The notes under the pieces: model-generated | The model's database searches: none | The model's input: the letters and a program-made list of their open reading frames with translations, nothing else | What the model was told of the DNA's origin: nothing | Source: Hydractinia symbiolongicarpus | Taxonomy: Eukaryota > Cnidaria > Hydrozoa > Anthoathecata > Hydractiniidae | Length of the DNA stretch: 64,000 nucleotides | Reading direction: 5' to 3' | Assembly: GCF_029227915.1 (NCBI RefSeq) | Contig: NC_079887.1 | Span: forward strand, 10,356,001 to 10,420,000 | Position numbers and translations under genes: made by a program | Part shown: in pieces, positions 23,109 through 36,324 of the stretch | Numbering within the stretch: the first letter of the stretch is position 1 | Layout: every line of letters begins with the position of its first letter

Positions 23109-26100
23109 TTACATCAAGTCGTGATCTCCAACGCTTTGTTTCAGATATTCCGTGTAAAGTTTCGCCTAAAGAAAAACAAATGCATAAAGATAACGATGAG
23201 CTTTCCATGAGTCCATTGTTGTGGACATATATTATTGTGGTATGAAAAATAGCGGACTAAAATTATTGCGGTTTCTGCTCAAAATTGCAATAATTTGTGC
23301 CGCAAAATACAATCTACCATCCAGAACGAATTAATGTCGCAAATTATTGTCAGGCGACAATTTTTGTCCTTCATGTAGCGTTACCTACCTTTTGTGGTTT
23401 TACTGAAGTATCGATATAATTCTGTTTTTCTTGTAACACGCGACGGACTTTGCGAGATAATGTTTCTTTTTTACTGAAAAAACGAAATAAACAGTCAAGC
23501 AAAACAACAGTCAGTAAGCTAAAGTTGCCTTATAATGGTGGGATAGTATCATTTGGTTGTATTTTTTAAATTAGTACTACAACCGTAGGTTAGATTGTAG
23601 TCTGGAAAGCGTCAGGATCCCACTTACTGAAGCCTTGTATAATACACTGGAATCTGAAAAAAGTAGACATCACCAACATCATTACCAACATCCTTGGTAC
23701 AAAATGTGTCTGCTTGTACCAAATGTTTCATTTACAAAGATTTTTTTTATAAATGTTGATCTGAAATGAATCGCGTGATATGAAGACGCATTCTGATTTG
23801 GCAGCATTGACAGAACCCAAAGAAATATGGAATAATCATGAAATGAAAACTCACCCTGAAAATATTTTCACAGATACCAGCAAAAGAAACATGACAACAC
23901 CCAATGTCGCTCTTGTTTGAAATTGCAACTTGGGTGACAGATCCTTCCAGAAGGTTTCAATAGGATCCTAAATAAAAAGATACAAACACTAGTTGTTGAA
24001 TCAAAAAAAACTAAGATGTTAAAATTTCCCCAACTTTACCTTAAAATAGTAATTTTGGCGTGAAAAAAATTAGCGAGTAATGACATGTAAAGAGTTCATT
24101 TATCATCAAAACTTCAAACACTTAATCAAAGCTGTTTACAAGTTCAAAAGGCAGGAAAAAGCAAATAACAGAGAGCACTACTTACGATAAAAGGTTCCAG
24201 TTCGTGAAATTTCAAAACATCTAATTTAAAATAACTAATGGACAAGAAGACACCAACACATGTTGTGAGGATAAGAAGTATGAAACTTATTAGCGTGCTG
24301 CGAAGGTTTGCGTTACCTTGCACTCTAAATAAAAAAGCAATCATTATGGAAGTTTTATGGGGATGTTTCGTACTTCTTTAAAAAAACAATTTATAAAAAA
24401 AATCCCTGTAATTTTGCTCGACGTCATCAACTGAGCGTTTTCAATGATTCGATGATTGCAAAGAGAAGAAAAATTATCAAACACCAAAACAAATATAAAA
24501 AATACGAATGGTACATATAGTTCAGTATTACTTACCTACACACGATTAATCATGTATAACTACTCTACTGTAATTCCAAATTTTAGCGTGTCAAATCAAA
24601 TCAAAAGAACCTTTTCTCTAACAACTTAGATCGGTCTTTCTAAGATGTTAATTAAACCTTTTTTTAACTAACACAGAGTATATTTACCTATCTTCTTCTA
24701 AAATTTGATCAATTTTTTTACTAACAGTGGTGCAATCTTGTTCAAACTTGTTTAACGTGTTTTGTATTGTTTGATTGATTGTTTTGTCAACCTCCTTGCA
24801 TACACTTTCAATTTGATTTTCGCATCGAGCAGGCTATAAAAATTAAAGTTAAAAAATTAAATCTAAAAAAAGAAGAAATTGTAGCTTTCAAGGAAGGTTC
24901 AAGCTGAAAGTTTGCATTGATCATTGTGTGCTTTCTTTAAAAGTCAAAAATAATCAAGAACAGTCTATAATTCACGAAACTTTGTCTTAAAAGTAGCGCG
25001 ATTTCATTCATTGGTGCATGCATTGTGTAAAAAAAAAAAAAACACGCGAAAATGTGAGTAAGAAAGTAGCTTTTAAAAAAAGAACAATTAAAGACTCGAG
25101 AGTTGGGTTACATAATAAAGATTTCAGCTACCATTTTGCTTTAACGAATAGAATACAGTTGAGTCAGGAAAAACATAAAACCTAGCTAAAAGCAAACACA
25201 CTAAAACATGCTTACTTTATCAGTCAGCGACGGTACGAAAATTGTTGGCATATCAAAACCACACTTATTGAGTCCAGGTCGTTTGCACAGCTCTTGTGTG
25301 ATTTGCATCAAAACTCGCTGTCGATCACTTTCTGTTCCAGCTGTATCTGCTTTGCTCAAGAAAAATCTTAGTCGATCGCTGTATGATTCATTCAAGTGCT
25401 CTAAAAAGACAATATTAATAACTAGGTTATCTCTACTTTTTCAAGGTTTCCTTGCAAAATGTAAAAAAACATGATCAAACACCAAAATTCCAGGACATTT
25501 TGATCTTCCAATGAAGTAACTCTCATTCACAAGAATCTGTGGGAAAATGAAACTATGTATGTAAAGTTAAACTAATTATTACTTTGGTAAAAAATGCAAC
25601 TTAAAAATTATTTCCTCACATATATACACGTATTATTTCTCAAAGCTTTTGTTTTTTGTTGGATATAAATTAAATTATCTATAAGATAATATAAAATAAG
25701 AAATTTAAATTAAATAAATCTACATTTTTTTTCAATAAAATGTCCAAAACTGGATGGCCACGATGGAGAAACTTGACAAATCTTTGCACATATGCTCCTC
25801 AATACCTGGTGCAAATTGCTTCGCCATATTTTTTGTAGATTTTGTTTATTTAACAAGAGATGTGTTAACGCAAAAAGAACAAGCCAAAAAAATTTTAATC
25901 TTTTTTATAAATAAAAAACGAAATATTTCAACTGGTACCTTGTATTTTAACTGGTTATTTTAATCGAAGAAAAGCACACAAAAAAATATGGCCCTTTTAT
26001 CATAAAGATGCACAGCATATAGACACATGTACTTAGCATCGACTTACACTCGGTATTGAAGATACAATTCTAACAACTCTTACCAACAATGTTTAATGTT

Positions 26101-29100
26101 CTTTTACACAAAGCTTGACCAATAGGATCAAAGAAAACGAACACTAAATCACATAAACCACCTAAAAAAGAAAACAAGTCCAAAAAAAATCAGAAAAAGA
26201 AATAGATGAGAATTTACTTGCAGCAGGAACTTGTTTTTTAAATAAACCTATCAACCTAACTATTACATTTTTATTTAGCAAGGACAGATATCTGAAAATT
26301 TTTTAAGATATCAAGTACAAAATACTTTTTTGTAGCACATACCAAGGAATTCGATTGCTTTATTTACATCAAATGGATACGACATATCACCATCCACTAA
26401 ACCAGGAGTATCGACAAACATGACAAGATTAAACTTCTTCTGTTTTGACGTTGAAATCTCCGTAGTTAAGTAATCGCTTACACCTATTAGAAAAAGTTTA
26501 AACAATTTTAGAAGGTTATCATAATTTTTAGCCAAAATTTTGGGTTATTTTATGGGTTACAAAAACACTACATCAGTATTTTCTTGCCAATGCTAAAAAC
26601 TGATCTGCAACTTAATGTTGGCTTTGAGGGCTGAATCTGCATCACCATACTCACCTTCTACATCTTGAAGAGGCTTCAGGTGTGGAAATAAATGAAATGA
26701 TGCATTACCCTGAAAATTATTAAGGTTTTTAATGAAATTTTTTAGAAAAAATTCTCAAAAAAAAAACCTTAAAAAATGGTTGCTGTTATTATTGTTATTA
26801 CCAGCAGAGATTCCCTTTTCTTTCCACTAGTTACTACTGTGAAGCCCTGAGTTTCAATAGCAACACCAGTTTTCTGTATATGCTCTTCAACGTACCTAAA
26901 AGAAACAATGAATAAAAAATTATTGGTTAAATATCGATGCATTTATTTTCAGTGTAAAAGTTCAAAAAATTCCTGTACATTATTCTGCGTTTTGCAAAGA
27001 TTTTTCTTTTCACACTCGTTAGTGTCGTATTGTTGAAAATTTGCCAACTACAAGTTTTCTTAGATGTTCCGCTTTTAATATATTTGCCAACTACGAGTAC
27101 ACTCGTAAGTCCTCTTGTAACAAACTTGCCAACTACGATTATTCTCATACCTGACATTTATGTCATTGTTTTTTTTTGAAACATATAAATGGGAAAATAA
27201 TGGTTGTCCGTTTTTCCCGAATAAATTTAAAACATGGAAAAGACATACAGTTGCTATTTTGGATTTTGATAGGTCAGGAAATAAAACATATATTCCGAAG
27301 AAGCTTATAATAACATAATAAAAGTGCAATGAGGCATATGCAGGATTATCTGGTTTCACTTCTCATTTTGTTTGACGCACAAATTCTACATGACTTCGTT
27401 GGTCTGGCTTTCTTTTCTGTTGGCTTCCTTCAAGATAGTGGATTCCCATTTTTGGTTTAGATACTGGATCTGCTGGTGTTTGTTCACCAATTAAAGATTT
27501 GATGAGACATTCTCTAAACACAGTAATGTAATCTTTTTTCTTGGTTTTGAGAGTTGTACAAAAGTGCATAGCAAACTTTTTGTACCAGCGAATGGTTTTT
27601 CTGAGTGAATCGTAGTAGGACATAAGTAAGCCGATCTGATCGGTCAATTCCAGACATTCCCAAGTTGTAGTCCCATGTTGCTATTCCACACTTGTTCCCA
27701 ACACTTACAATTTGGACTACATACTTGTTGCTAATTACCAATAGTGCAAACATAATTTTTTCAAAGACTGGAGGTTTACCAGAAACTACAAGATATCTTG
27801 TAGCAAAGAGGTCTGTCAGTATTCATATAGGTGCCAACATACAAGAAAACTTAAATGCCAACATACGAGAAAACTTAAATGAGATATGTCGTAGCATGGT
27901 GGTCGGCAAAATTCAGTAATTATCCAGCGTCATGCTACAAGTAAATAGTAGGAAAGCCTTTATTCAGAGAGGATTCAGAACATGCCTTGCGTTTGAATTC
28001 CACAAAGTATGATATAATTAAACTTTGCAGATGCCCACACTGAGTGGCGCTGGAAAAACTCTTAGCGAAAAAACTCATTTTAAAAACCCATTATAAAAAC
28101 CTGCAGCAGTGACAAAAGAAATACGGAAAAACATTTGGCAACGAATGGTACAATCGATCAAAAAAAAGATAAAGAATTACCAATTAACAAAAGAGCTCTT
28201 TCCAGCTGAATGATTTCCCATTAACATGACTGTAATTTTTTTACGAGGAGCAAGCAAAGGTATTCCTACTGACTCACCAATAGGAATTAATCCTAAAGAA
28301 AAAAATTATAAATAGTCAATCTAGATAATCGGGTCTTATTATATCCATTTTCCACAGTACTAAATTTAACAACACTTTTTACAATATATACTTTTTGTGG
28401 ATGCTATTTTGTGTAGGTTAATTACTGTCATTTTGATGACTTCACTAAACTTTGTGAAAAATGTAAACACTGCTTGAATTTATTTTGAGCAAAGATACAC
28501 AAATCCATAACATACACATATCCCCGGACACATTTTTCAGGCAAAACAGACTTTTTCTGTTTAGGTAAAGCCTTCCCCCAAACTGTTTTAATTGGTAATT
28601 TTAACATTGGACAAACTAGAACAATAACAAAATATATGTTTGTTGTCTCCCACAGCTATTACCCATTATTATTATTGTGCTATGATTTAAAATGCAGGCT
28701 GAGTGTTAAGGGTCACGAGAACTATGTTTAAAATGGTGCGTGTAAGATTTAAAAGAGGCGTGCAACTTGTTAAATATCGATGTTTAATGGTCACATTGAT
28801 GGCTGGATATTTGATTTCTTATTCCAGAATTGCCTAGCCCTGTTTCGAAAGCTAAAATGTTCAAAAAAAATTCACAAAATTATTCTACTTAGGTTTAGGA
28901 TTAGCAACAAAAAGGTTCCTCACGCTTAGCAAGTTTTGTCCGCGGAAGGGGTGGGTGGACGAGGTAAATTCGTTAAAGAAATTCCTTCTGTGACGAAAAT
29001 CTGTTCTTCTGAAATTTCTCCTAAACCTTTATCTTTTTTAAAAAAAATTAGTGAATACAGGCCACAAACAAAATATAATTACACCTGTTGATAGATTATT

Positions 29101-31824
29101 GAAAAACGACAGTGTCTCACAGCCTTCAAGAGTGCAAATGTTTGGTGCTCAGGATTCTGTAGAGTTCTGTACTTAAAAAATATAACTAAGTTTATAGCAT
29201 TGAGAAACACTATGACATCTGCATCTCATCAAGGCTGAGACAGACTATCATTCTTCAATGTTTATGCCAAATCATAACAACTGAGCTGATATTACAAAAT
29301 GACATGTGGTGTGCTGTGTCATTGTACGTCCAAGCAGCACAATGTCCACTGGAACAGAAATGCGCCCACAAATTCAAAATGTCAATGGTTCAAGCAAATT
29401 TCTTGGTAAAAACCATAGAAATGAAGTTGATTGACAAAAGCCATTGGTTTAAGGAAGAACTTTTGCCTAAATGACTCACTCTTGTGATTAGAGGTGAAAA
29501 TAGTAAAAAAAAACTGCTAGTGAAGTAGTTGGGGAAGGGGGTGTTATCAGACAAAATTCACCAAGGAGTCTTCAGAAGAAGAGGTGCTTTTAGTTAATTC
29601 CGCATTTGGAAAAAAGTCACCAAATTAACAGTATTTTAATTAAAGAGTTATGAAATCAACAGTTTTTAAATTACCACTGCATTTAAATATGGTCATTAAA
29701 TTGACGCAAAAAAAAATCGCATTAAGTTCATGACTCGTTAATTTCATGGATTAAGGTATCATTAAGTCCAAAAATTTTGGAACTATTGAAGGTAATTTTT
29801 AGATGTTTGTGTTAGTGAAAAAAGGAAAAAGGAAAAGAACTGAAAATACAAAACAAAATAAAATAAAACAAAGAAACTTTTTATTTTACGATAACCACAG
29901 TTTTTTCTCTTCAAGATAAATGCTTAAGCGGGTCCTCACTTTGATTAGGAAACTTATGATAACGGCTCATTAACTATCTGGCATGTGTTGGATTTATTCT
30001 TAAAAGTTTTGTATCAATATCGACCTTTATCCCACTATTGAGGCCATTTGTTACCTCTTTTCCATATCATTTGCATATGAATTGGCAAATGCATTTTCCC
30101 ACCTGGTATATTTTCATCTTTTACCTGAAAATCAATGACCCCACAATTTATTTATCAAATAGTCTGATAACAAAAGTCTTTATAACATCTGAAGTCATGC
30201 TATTGGTGCAGACATGTTGACAACACACATACATTTTAGAGCTCTGTTACCACACATTCTACTTCTGTTCTTATAAGCTCAAGACTTGTACAAGCTTCAT
30301 TGTCTTTACCAATCATTTCAAGATTATCTTTCAAACATCAAAACGTCCAGACAAGTAAAATCATTAGGAAGAAAATAGAAATTTCTTTCGAAAAAAATAG
30401 ATTTAAAGGGATGGCATGTTTATGTGAAAACAGTATGGCAGAATCCTTGCCAAGGTGAACGGATGGAGGAAAACAAAGAGGCAACGCACATTTATCCGTC
30501 TATCCGTACGCAATCACTTTGAGAATGAAACAAAAAAGATAAGCTTGTTCCTGTGATTGTGGGTCACATTTTGAGAGATTTTTTTACATAGTTCTCTTTA
30601 AATTACGTTGGAAGAATTGAAGCGAAAGTTCTTTCCTACAATTCAAGCCATTACCAATCCCATCAGGAGGTCTTTAAATCGCAATTGTTGTAAAAATTTC
30701 TGAGGGAAAAGATGATATAATAAAGTGTCTTTAGACCCTGATAGACCCAAGGTACCAATAACTGAAGATGAACCGACAAATGAGGAGATGGTAGAACACA
30801 AGGACTTCGATAATGATAATCATTTTTATTAACCAGAGTGACAGTAAAAACAATGATATATAAGTTTTATTTAAAAATATCTGAAAAATTAGATTTTCTT
30901 TTTTTCTTCGATCTATTTCGGCCTACAGAGATTTTTGGGTGTTTTTGTATCAAAATATTTTGTCCAAAATTTTTGCACTGATGTATATTGCTTTGGAAAA
31001 CGTTTTTTGGAGCAACTTTAGAATACCATCGCAGCTTTTTAATTTGTGGCCAACGCTCCAACAATCCAATGACCCAACATAGTCAGGCCAACGTGTTAAA
31101 GAACCAACATAGCCAAAGATCCTTAACCCTAACGTTATGTTTAGTGATTTCGTGCTGTATTTTTCCGCTGTAGCTTGGGGATTACCACACGTAGGAGGGG
31201 ACGGGCTCTAGGAAGTAGTCGTTGGATCGTTGGCTTGTTGGTGGATTTATTCTAGGTAATCTGATAAATTGGTCGTTGGCTCGTTGGTTCTCATTCTTGT
31301 GTAGATCAAGTTTTGCGATGGTTTTCGACCACCTCTCACCCTTAAAAAATTTGCGAAAGCCTCTTATAAGCATGAGGAACCTCGTTATCAACCCTTACAA
31401 AAAAAATTGTTGCTAAAATACCTTACTTAAAAAATTGTTGTTAAAATATCTTGAGCAATAATTTCATCACAACATAATAATGAAATTAGCCTGAACCTCC
31501 CCAAATCAGACAGTGACAAAAGCTTTTTGTCAATCTGTTCAAAAAAGGAGGACTATAATATATGGGGTATATCACAAGCGTTTTGCAACAATACTTGAAA
31601 GAAACACTGTCCAACATAAAGATTACTTTACAAAACCAGAGGAGGCCATAATTGAATGTGAAAAAGGAAGGTAATAGATAACATTCACGTGTCATAAACG
31701 CGTTTTCTTTACCTTTTTCAGCCTCTGTATAAAGCCGATGACATTCTCTTAGAATTTTTTCGTTGATACTTATTCCGACAGATTCGGTAGAGTTAGCAGA
31801 GGTTCGAGTTTTAGCGGACGGCAT
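23109..31824 (-). CDS. Dynamin-superfamily GTPase with two C-terminal membrane segments
   Basis: Large GTPase, probably membrane-remodelling. Thirteen exons chain in phase to 459 aa: 31713-31824, 29085-29147, 28181-28292, 26802-26895, 26655-26709, 26343-26483, 26084-26161, 25216-25400, 24688-24833, 24186-24324, 23855-23967, 23389-23473, 23109-23165. G1 P-loop GNHSAGKSS is at residues 84-92. Next comes a conserved block FVNWYVEEHIQKTGVAIETQ holding the switch-I threonine. G3 is FVDTPGLVDGDMSYPFDV and G4 is FFLSKAD. A FDMPTIFVP block and a cysteine-bearing helical region (CENQIESVCKEVDKTINQT) follow. Hydrophobic segments lie at about 338-360 and 392-411, then a basic, charged tail. I recognise the block order as a conserved dynamin-like family without a common name; EHD-like is the nearest comparison. 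Exon 2 (63 nt) rests mainly on phase and is the least certain. The gene is head to head with Derlin-2. Confidence 0.86.
27290..27755 (-). pseudogene. piggyBac transposase C-terminal fossil inside a GTPase intron
   Basis: One frame shows TWDYNLGMSGIDRSD, the piggyBac DYN..MGGVDRSD block. After a frameshift another frame gives LLMSYYDSLRKTIRWYKKFA, and a third keeps DNPAYASLHFYY, a relic of the C-terminal cysteine region. The N-terminal DDD core is missing. Five TGCCAACTACAAG-like repeats lie either side (about 27041, 27084, 27125, 27832 and 27858). The fossil lies between GTPase exons 3 and 4 on the same strand and is plainly dead. Confidence 0.8.
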
Positions 31825-32048
31825 CCTTGTCAACTTGTAAAATTGTCAAATCAAATCAAACTTGCCCTGTTCTCTCCAACCGTTCTGTTTTTAAATTCGT
31901 GTTTCGCTTGTAAAATCACAGCGTGTAAATTGCGGAATAACTGTATATAAAGGTACATATTAATAAAATCATTGTTCCGTTTATTATTACCAACTGCGCA
32001 CCGAAGACGTGTTTCCGTTTACTTGTGCCGAAAAACAAAACAAACAAG
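31825..32048. promoter_or_regulatory. Bidirectional promoter between the GTPase and Derlin-2 genes
   Basis: Only 224 bp separate the two start codons, which face away from each other, so both 5' UTRs and core promoters must fit here unless upstream non-coding exons exist. No clear TATA box stands out; CAACTGCGCACCGAAGACGT lies near the Derlin-2 side. Co-regulation is inference from spacing. Confidence 0.65.
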
Positions 32049-35000
32049 ATGGCGTACCAAACTTTTCAGCAGGAGTATTTTCAAATACCCGTGGTCACTA
32101 GAATATATACAACAGCATGTTTTTTTACGACGTCAGCTGTGGTAATACTTGATTGAGTTTTTTTAATACTTCAATAATATTATTTCCAACTAGTTGGACC
32201 AGTTTGCCTCTTACTTCACTCTAAAACAACTAGCTAGCTATAAATCTCAAAAATACTCAAATAACACTATTATAAAAGAAAATATATATCTTTTTAATTG
32301 ATTTGCATTTATTAGAGAGTACTAAGATTAAATCAACAAGGTTAAACAGGTTGCTGGCATGTAAATCTAATCGCTATCTTAATTAGCTAGAGCTCTCACG
32401 TCCAGGGTTCAAACATTAAATACGAGAGTGCCGATAAGCAGCATACGCCGTAAAAAGTGCAGGCGTTTTTGGGCAAGTTCGGCATTTTGAAAAAAAATCA
32501 AGTATTTGCCCGAAAAACCCTGAATAGACCCAAATATGCCTGAAAAAGAAAAAAGAAACAGACACTAATGATTCAAAGACTCTGTGGATAGATAGCTAGA
32601 TAGATAGATTGATGTGCATATTTTACATGGCTAGCCTTACAAATATCGAGGGATATACCCTGTCTATTATTTCCAGGAGGGGCCATGGCTTAGATGGAGA
32701 ATCCTAGAGTATTTAATGCTCATTTTGAGCTACGCAGACCCAATTAGGTATTTCAGGAATGTTCCAGGCGAGTTCGTGAAAGTGTGAGCAGTTTCGGACA
32801 ACAACTGCCAATTTAATTTGAAAAGTCTTTGTGATCAGAAAATGTTTTGCGATTGACGTCTCAGAAAAGTTGTAAATTGCAAAACTTATTTTTGCGAATC
32901 AGTCTTCATTGGATTTCAGTATTTCGAAGATTTTTTTCTTTATATAGATGAGTTACAGTGTGACGTAATGTTTTGATCTTGCATCAAGATCAGTGAGCAT
33001 GCACACCTATGTGCACAGGCAAGAAATGTTAAAAACAAAAACTGACACTAAAATTTGTAAAGTCTGCTCTTAAAAAGATGGATAATAGTTGAGAAAAAAC
33101 AATTCCAATGCATTTTCAACCTTATATTTCTAAAGATCTATGAATTAGCATAAATAGTAAGTTTGGCCTATGTGGTTCTTTCTTGCCTGTCAGGATGTGC
33201 GCGCATACAGAATTTTGTAAACATTTGCAACTCATCCAGACCAATCTGTTGGCCAAATTCTTTAGTTTTTCAGAATTTAATTTTGCGATTCGCTAGCCTC
33301 AAGTGTGTGTTGTAGAATTAAATTTTGCGATGTTGCTCCAAAATTGCAAAATTTATGGCCACTATATACTAACTAAATAATTTTTCGATTTTACCTAAAC
33401 TAAATCCCATACAACGACTTAGTAAAAATCCTGATGAATGGGATAAGTACTATTTTTATGCAATATATCTCACCTAATTATGCTTTTCACATTGTTTTTG
33501 CTGCCTAGCATTGTTCCGTTGCATAGTCACAACAATTTTATTAGCTAAAAACAATCTATTAAACTTCCTTTTTTATTTTTTGGTATTTTCTCATGTATTT
33601 CGTTCAATATCTAAATAGTAAATTTCTTTACTTTGTAGCAATTGGATTTGGTGACACCATTTCAGCTTTACTTCAATCCAGAATTGATATTTAGACAATA
33701 CCAAGTAGGTATTTTTATCCTTTATGAGCAATTCATGTTGACAAAAAGCTCACATTTTTACTGCATTGCCTTATGAACACAGTCAGCCTATAGTGACTAA
33801 ATAGTGCCTATAGTGACTAAATAAATGATAGGAAAAAGACAAACAAGACTTTTTTAAAAAGGTGTGTTTTAAATACCGTGTACCTATTATAAATTATCTC
33901 TTTCTATTAGTTGAACAGGTATAACTGATCTAAGGAACATATGGCAAGAATATCCTATAAATATTATATACTTAAAAACAACTTTTTGTATAATGCATAT
34001 GCTATGTTTCTTTTGGAAAACTTTTTGGAGAATAAATTGTCAAATGTCAATAATGGGTTAAAATTTAAAAGCAATTTCCCTGATTTTTCAATGTTACCTA
34101 ATATAACTATACATATATTTTATGTTTGCTGAGAACTTTCCTTTTATTTTATTTTTAGGTATGGCGTCTTGTAACGAATTTCTTATTTTTTGGAACATTT
34201 GGTTTTAATTTTTTATTTAATATGATTTTTACGTATCTTTTCAATATTTTCTTTTTGAAAGTTTAGTGTTTAATCTATTATCTCTTGTCAGTCAGCATCA
34301 GTATTTTTGTTATTTTGAAGTCATGTATGTTTCTCCTTGATTTGAGTTCAGGTATCGATATTGTAGAATGCTGGAGGAAGGATCATTTCGAGGAAGAACT
34401 CTGGATTTTGTGTTAATGTTTTTGTTTGGTGGTTTCTTAATGACAGTATCTTTTCATCACATTAAATATTTTAAATGAAAATATTTCACCAAAAAAAAAA
34501 TAATTGTTATTTAAGGATGCTGTAATGGTTCACACACAAATTCAGTATTTTCATTATCATTATTAAGTTCTAGTTTTTTTTTAAAAAAAAATTATTTATT
34601 AGATATGAAAGCAAATTAAATTGTTTATAAGATAATATAAATATAAAATTATTTTTTTTTATATTTTTGTACAGTATCCTTAAAAAGATTGATTTAAACT
34701 CCAAGCGGGACTTTAGGTTAAGGTGCTTTAGAGAAAAGTAAAAAATATAAATATTTCAGAAAAAGACTTTTTTCTTTCACGTTATTAAACCTTAGCAAGT
34801 ATACTAAAAACGTCATGCGCTATGTACAGTTTTTTACGTACAGTTTTATTGTTCACTCTTATAAACAAAACAAAGAGTGTAAGTTATTATGGAAGTTCAA
34901 ACGTAACAAAATTTGGAATATTAAAATTTAGAAAGTAAAAAATTGAAAAATCCAAAAATTTTGTCAAGAATAAAATAGGCGTCTTAGCAGATAAATTTTC

Positions 35001-36324
35001 GGCAGCCTTTTTGATGAAATTTTATCCTGTCGAAATTTTTCCATTTTTCCTCCTTAACAGTTGTTTCAGATTATAGCTATTTTCGTCAATCTAGTGTTTT
35101 TAGGTCAGGCTTTTACGATTATGTTAGTTTACATCTGGAGTCGTAGAAATCCTTACGTGCGGATGAATTTCTTTGGTTTGATGAACTTTCAAGCTCCGTA
35201 TCTACCTTGGGTGCTTCTTGGTTTTTCACTGCTTCTTGGAAATTCAGTTGTTGTAGATTTAATGGGTAAAATTTTAATTTATTTAAGGGTGACATGCGAT
35301 TACACATAGATACTTTTTAAACTATAGTTTATAATAATTCCACCTTTTAGCACAATTATTAAGGCTACTAACACAGAGTGGGGTTTTTAAAAGAAAACGC
35401 TGGAAATAGGGGAGCGAATTATATTATATTTTGGCATTGGTGTTTTTATTTCTGTATGTATAAACTGTAACGATCTACCTCAATATTTTGATTTTTGATA
35501 ATGGTCGTAAAAACATGATATATATTCCTATTACTGTGGAAAGTTTATCATTTCTTGAACATGATATCATGTTCAAGAAATGATAAACTTTCCACAGTAA
35601 TATGAATACTGAACAGACAAACCGAAATAATATTTTCAATAATATATATTCCTCTCACGAATTTCTTTGTGGGTTTAAAAGGTACAATTCATAACAGTGA
35701 CGCGCTTATCAAAAGTCAAAAAATAATTATAAAAAGTTTAATTGGACGTAAAAGTTCACAATGTTAGTGATGAATTGTTAAATCTGCGAAATTATTTTTT
35801 ACTTGACGTGAAAATAATTTCGTGAATTCTGAAATTATATAACTCTTTCATACTTAAACAAATTCTTAGTGAAGCAAAAAATGAATCTGTTGCGTTGTTC
35901 TACTTTGACATGAATTGCAACACCAAGTAGAGTGAGGATACAACAGACTGTATTTTTTTTTTAATTTAGGCATCGCCGTTGGTCACGTGTACTACTTTTT
36001 AGAAGACGTGTTTCCACAGCAACCAGGTGGATTTCGATTGTTGGCTGTACCAGAATCTATGTAAGCATATTGCTAAATTTACAAAGTTTTTGTAAAAAAT
36101 GCGATAATGAGTTTTAATCCTTATTGGGAAGATTAGAAACAAAGCTCAAGTACTTTTTAATTCCATCAGTTGTAACAACTTCTCGTATTTGTTTTAGTAA
36201 GCGTATATTTGAAAGACCAGATGTAGACTATCAACCCATGCCAGAAGCTGAGCGACCAGGCGGATTTAATTTTGGTGGTGAGCCTGCAGCCGGTCAGGCT
36301 GACGACGAAAATGAAGACAGATAA
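32049..36324 (+). CDS. DERL2: Derlin-2, ER membrane channel component of ER-associated degradation
   Basis: Rhomboid pseudoprotease of the ER membrane that helps retrotranslocate misfolded proteins with p97/VCP. Seven exons in phase: 32049-32141, 33639-33704, 34159-34232, 34352-34445, 35061-35265, 35970-36060 and 36198-36324; 249 aa against 239 for human DERL2. Family hallmarks: N-terminal [32 protein letters not shown]; the WR motif ([12 protein letters not shown], about 54-65); [73 protein letters not shown]. No rhomboid GxSG serine is expected in derlins. The acidic C-tail [15 protein letters not shown] is derlin-1/2-like, without an evident SHP box. It resembles Derlin-2/3 much more than Derlin-1. 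Intron 1 holds repeat copies and intron 5 a perfect palindrome. Confidence 0.97.
32424..32840. repeat. TTCGGGCG element (inverted copy 3) containing a SINE-like copy, in Derlin-2 intron 1
   Basis: Starts AGTGCCGATAAGCAGCATAC and passes through AAAAAGTGCAGGCGTTTT, which is the right end of copy 1 in reverse. It ends with GGCGAGTTCGTGAAAGTGTG and AACAACTGCCAATTTAATTT, which is the left end of copy 1 in reverse. Between them, at about 32580-32755 (minus), lies SINE-like copy 3 (TACATGGCTAGCCTTACAAA; AGGAGGGGCCATGGCTTAGA) with a TAGA-type microsatellite beside it. The SINE-like unit therefore inserted into this element. Confidence 0.65.
35529..35602. repeat. Perfect 74-bp spacerless palindrome in Derlin-2 intron 5
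   Basis: Two 37-nt arms meet at ATGATATCAT (centre 35565/35566). The left arm begins TATTACTGTGGAAAGTTTAT and the right arm is its exact reverse complement. With two mismatches the symmetry extends to 35523-35608. No target duplication or gene is attached. Confidence 0.95.

Noticed and set aside
28292-29147. Alternative frame for GTPase exon 2 (ACT CTA CAG AAT ...)
   Set aside because: That frame is open but does not match the phase of exons 1 and 3; using the acceptor at 29149-29148 restores phase on both sides.
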